36,350 bases of DNA from Spirochaetales bacterium. Lineage in GTDB: Bacteria > Spirochaetota > Spirochaetia > DSM-2461. The DNA lies in the NCBI GenBank assembly GCA_003247135.1, contig QKAW01000047.1, positions 1 to 36,350 of the forward strand, written 5' to 3'. The position numbers and the translations under genes were made by a program. This document shows positions 34,796 through 36,350 of this stretch, in pieces (position 1 is the first letter of the stretch; each line of letters starts with the position of its first letter). The notes beneath the pieces were generated by a model. That model saw nothing but the letters and a program-made list of their open reading frames with translations. It had not been told where the DNA came from and searched no databases.

Positions 34796-36144
34796 TTTGT
34801 AAATTTTTTCTTACTGATAATCTCTGCAATTATTCCCAGTATTATCTGTCCTGCTGCCAAACCTGCAATCATACCGTTAAACCCTGCAATTTTGGAACCA
34901 ATAAAAAGTCCAGGAATTAGTAATAAAAGTGTTCCAGCAGCATTTAGCATTAGAGATAAATTGGCTTTACCAATTGCTACCAGACCTTCGGATATCCAGT
35001 TGTAGAGGTTAAGACCAACTGAGCCAATCATCATTATAATTAAGTATTTATGTATATACTCAATCACTAGTGGATCCTTTGAAAATATTGATCCGAAAAA
35101 ATCACCCCAGAAAATTACTATAACAGTTTGAATAACTCCAAAAATCAGTGAGATATTCAGGATCATCTTTCTTGAAGTTTCAACTCTGTCCATATTACCG
35201 GCACCAAAATTCTGCCCCATAATAGGGATTAAACTAACTCCTACAGCCATACTGACTATTGCAGAAAAACTCTCTATTCTACTTCCTGCAGCTATTGATG
35301 CAACAGCAACTGTTCCTCCTACAATAGCTGACAGTTTTGTTATTACAGCTCTTACCAATTGCGGCAGAAGTCTTACTATTGCACCTGGAATTCCAATGGC
35401 TATTATATCATGCCAGGATTTTAAGAGTTCAGAAACTGAGTTGTATTTAAAATTAATAAGTTTATATTTAAAAGCAAGAAACGAGAGGGATAGAACTGCA
35501 CCGCATGCCCGGGATATAAGTGTAGCAAGAGCAGCACCTTTTATTCCCATATCTAAACCATTAATATGAAAAATCCACAAATCAATCTCATCAAATATAA
35601 AGATTGGATCCAGGACTAAATTTAGAAGTGCACAGACTAACATTACCATAAATGGACGTTTCATATCCCCTATAGCTCTCATACTTGAGTCACTAACAGG
35701 AGGCATAACAAAAAACACTACTCCAGAATACCAAACAGTCATATAATCACTAATTAAAGGTACTACTTCACTTTTTGCACCTAAAAGAGTAAATAAGGGG
35801 GTAATTGTTGCTAATCCAACAGATGATATAATTACAACAGAGAGCATTGAAAGAAGTATTCCATCGGTAGCTATCCGACTCATTAGGTGATTATCTTTTT
35901 TTCCAAAGGCTCTTGCAAGTATGGAACTTGCACCCATTCCAATTCCAGTTGAAATTGCTCCAATAACCATAACAACCGGGAAAGTGAATCCCATTGCTGC
36001 CAGAGAATTAACCCCGAGTTTTGATACAAAAAAAGTATCTGTCAAATTAAATACTATAATTGCAAACATTCCACCTATATTGGGAAGAGCCAGCCTAATT
36101 ATATGTTTTTTAATATCTCCTGTTAAAAGATCAGTCTTATTCAT
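34792..36144 (-). CDS. MATE-family multidrug/cation antiporter
   Basis: Integral membrane exporter, 450 residues, with about 12 hydrophobic helices in two homologous halves. The first half starts IRLALPNIGGMFAIIVFNLTDTFFVSKLG, matching the MATE N-terminal signature (P near the start of TM1, then D-T-x-F/W-V). The second half starts AIGIPGAIVRLLPQLVRAVITKL, and MGQNFGAGNMDRV is the typical loop. It should expel drugs or other solutes against Na+ or H+. The SD TGGAG lies before the ATG at 36144. Substrate not predictable. Confidence 0.92.
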   Translation of the reverse strand: MNKTDLLTGDIKKHIIRLALPNIGGMFAIIVFNLTDTFFVSKLGVNSLAAMGFTFPVVMVIGAISTGIGMGASSILARAFGKKDNHLMSRIATDGILLSMLSVVIISSVGLATITPLFTLLGAKSEVVPLISDYMTVWYSGVVFFVMPPVSDSSMRAIGDMKRPFMVMLVCALLNLVLDPIFIFDEIDLWIFHINGLDMGIKGAALATLISRACGAVLSLSFLAFKYKLINFKYNSVSELLKSWHDIIAIGIPGAIVRLLPQLVRAVITKLSAIVGGTVAVASIAAGSRIESFSAIVSMAVGVSLIPIMGQNFGAGNMDRVETSRKMILNISLIFGVIQTVIVIFWGDFFGSIFSKDPLVIEYIHKYLIIMMIGSVGLNLYNWISEGLVAIGKANLSLMLNAAGTLLLLIPGLFIGSKIAGFNGMIAGLAAGQIILGIIAEIISKKKFTN

Positions 36145-36188
36145 TTATGCTCCAATATTTTTATTCATAATTTGTAACATAAAGAAAT

Positions 36189-36202
36189 AAAAAAGCCCAC
36201 AT
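36189..36202. terminator. Apparent half of a terminator hairpin interrupted by the insertion sequence
   Basis: A run of A followed by GCCCACAT looks like the left arm of a rho-independent terminator whose partner (ATGTGGGC followed by T) is missing. Insertion-sequence-like DNA begins within about ten bases. The missing arm would be expected beyond the other IS end, outside the window. Confidence 0.35.
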
Positions 36203-36241
36203 TTATTAGAGGCCACTGAAAAAGTCATAAATTGACTAATG

Positions 36242-36285
36242 AGGACATGATTTACAAAAATATTTGTAGTCGTGTCCTTTTTTTA
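36242..36285 (+). terminator. Long hairpin with T-run inside the IS end
   Basis: AGGACATGA (36242-36250) pairs with TCGTGTCCT (36269/36270-36278, one wobble). TACAAA and TTTGTA pair inside it around an AATA loop, and a T-run follows to 36284. It lies before the transposase start, so it probably blocks transcription entering the IS from outside. Confidence 0.7.
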
Positions 36286-36322
36286 TGATAGAATTCTAAA
36301 AAGTATTATTAGGAGCTATCAA

Positions 36323-36350
36323 TTGATTAGTAAGCAGAAAGAATTAAATT
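36323..36350 (+). CDS. Transposase, N-terminal nine codons only
   Basis: TTG start with AGGAG seven bases upstream (36311-36315), encoding MISKQKELN before the window ends. The position behind the IS end and hairpin supports a transposase, and the opening resembles IS1182-family proteins from memory. Too short for a firm call. Confidence 0.45.

Larger units (their letters stand above)
36205..36350 (+). mobile_element. Left end of an insertion sequence (truncated by window end)
   Basis: A probable terminal inverted repeat starts near GGCCACTGAAAAAGTC (36211-36226). It is followed by a strong hairpin with a T-run and then a transposase-like start. This order (end, protective hairpin, SD, transposase) is usual for IS elements. 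The family is not certain; the first residues of the ORF recall IS1182-type transposases. The left boundary is approximate and the right end is outside the window. Confidence 0.55.

Overview
The window is AT-rich chromosomal DNA from what looks like an anaerobic, fermentative bacterium. The evidence is a homodimeric pyruvate:ferredoxin oxidoreductase, two clostridial-type 2[4Fe-4S] ferredoxins, a tungsten-type aldehyde ferredoxin oxidoreductase and CoA-transferases, with no respiratory genes in view. A spirochaete is my best guess (EF-P/EpmA pair, short four-repeat S1 protein, AT-rich base use), but the phylum cannot be fixed from this sequence alone. Starts are a mix of ATG, GTG and TTG. Most have clear Shine-Dalgarno (SD) sequences, and I moved several starts to fit them.

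Layout. 1-88: 3' part of a 5S rRNA gene. 192-3886 (minus): an AraC regulator followed by a cytoplasmic GH2 glycosidase. 4064-6829 (plus): an S1-domain protein and a YesN-like AraC regulator with a degenerate receiver domain. 7007-15986 (plus): a seven-gene operon closed by a strong terminator. It encodes a GH2 beta-mannosidase-like protein, a family III CoA-transferase, a solute-binding-protein-like protein without a signal peptide, an enoyl-CoA hydratase, a second family III CoA-transferase, an aldehyde ferredoxin oxidoreductase and a Dabb-fold protein. 16098-22496: KtrB, KtrA, a SNF2 ATPase and an unknown partner, tightly packed. 22530-25146: two overlapping PLP trans-sulfuration-type enzymes. 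25230-28769 (minus): PFOR. 28961-30076: MscS channel. 30078-32804 (minus): EpmA, EF-P and a two-domain methyltransferase. 32857-33309 (minus): two small ferredoxins. 33464-34795: TrpS and a thioredoxin-like protein. 34792-36144 (minus): MATE transporter. From about 36205 to the window end: the left end of an insertion sequence, apparently inserted in a terminator.

The most interesting part is the 7007-15986 operon. Its composition suggests an intracellular pathway that removes a sugar from a glycosylated acid, activates the acid as a CoA thioester, hydrates it, and passes electrons to or from ferredoxin through the tungstoenzyme. PFOR and the two ferredoxins elsewhere in the window could share that electron pool. 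I know of no characterised pathway with this gene set. The substrate is unknown, and the roles of the cytoplasmic binding-protein homologue and the Dabb protein are open.
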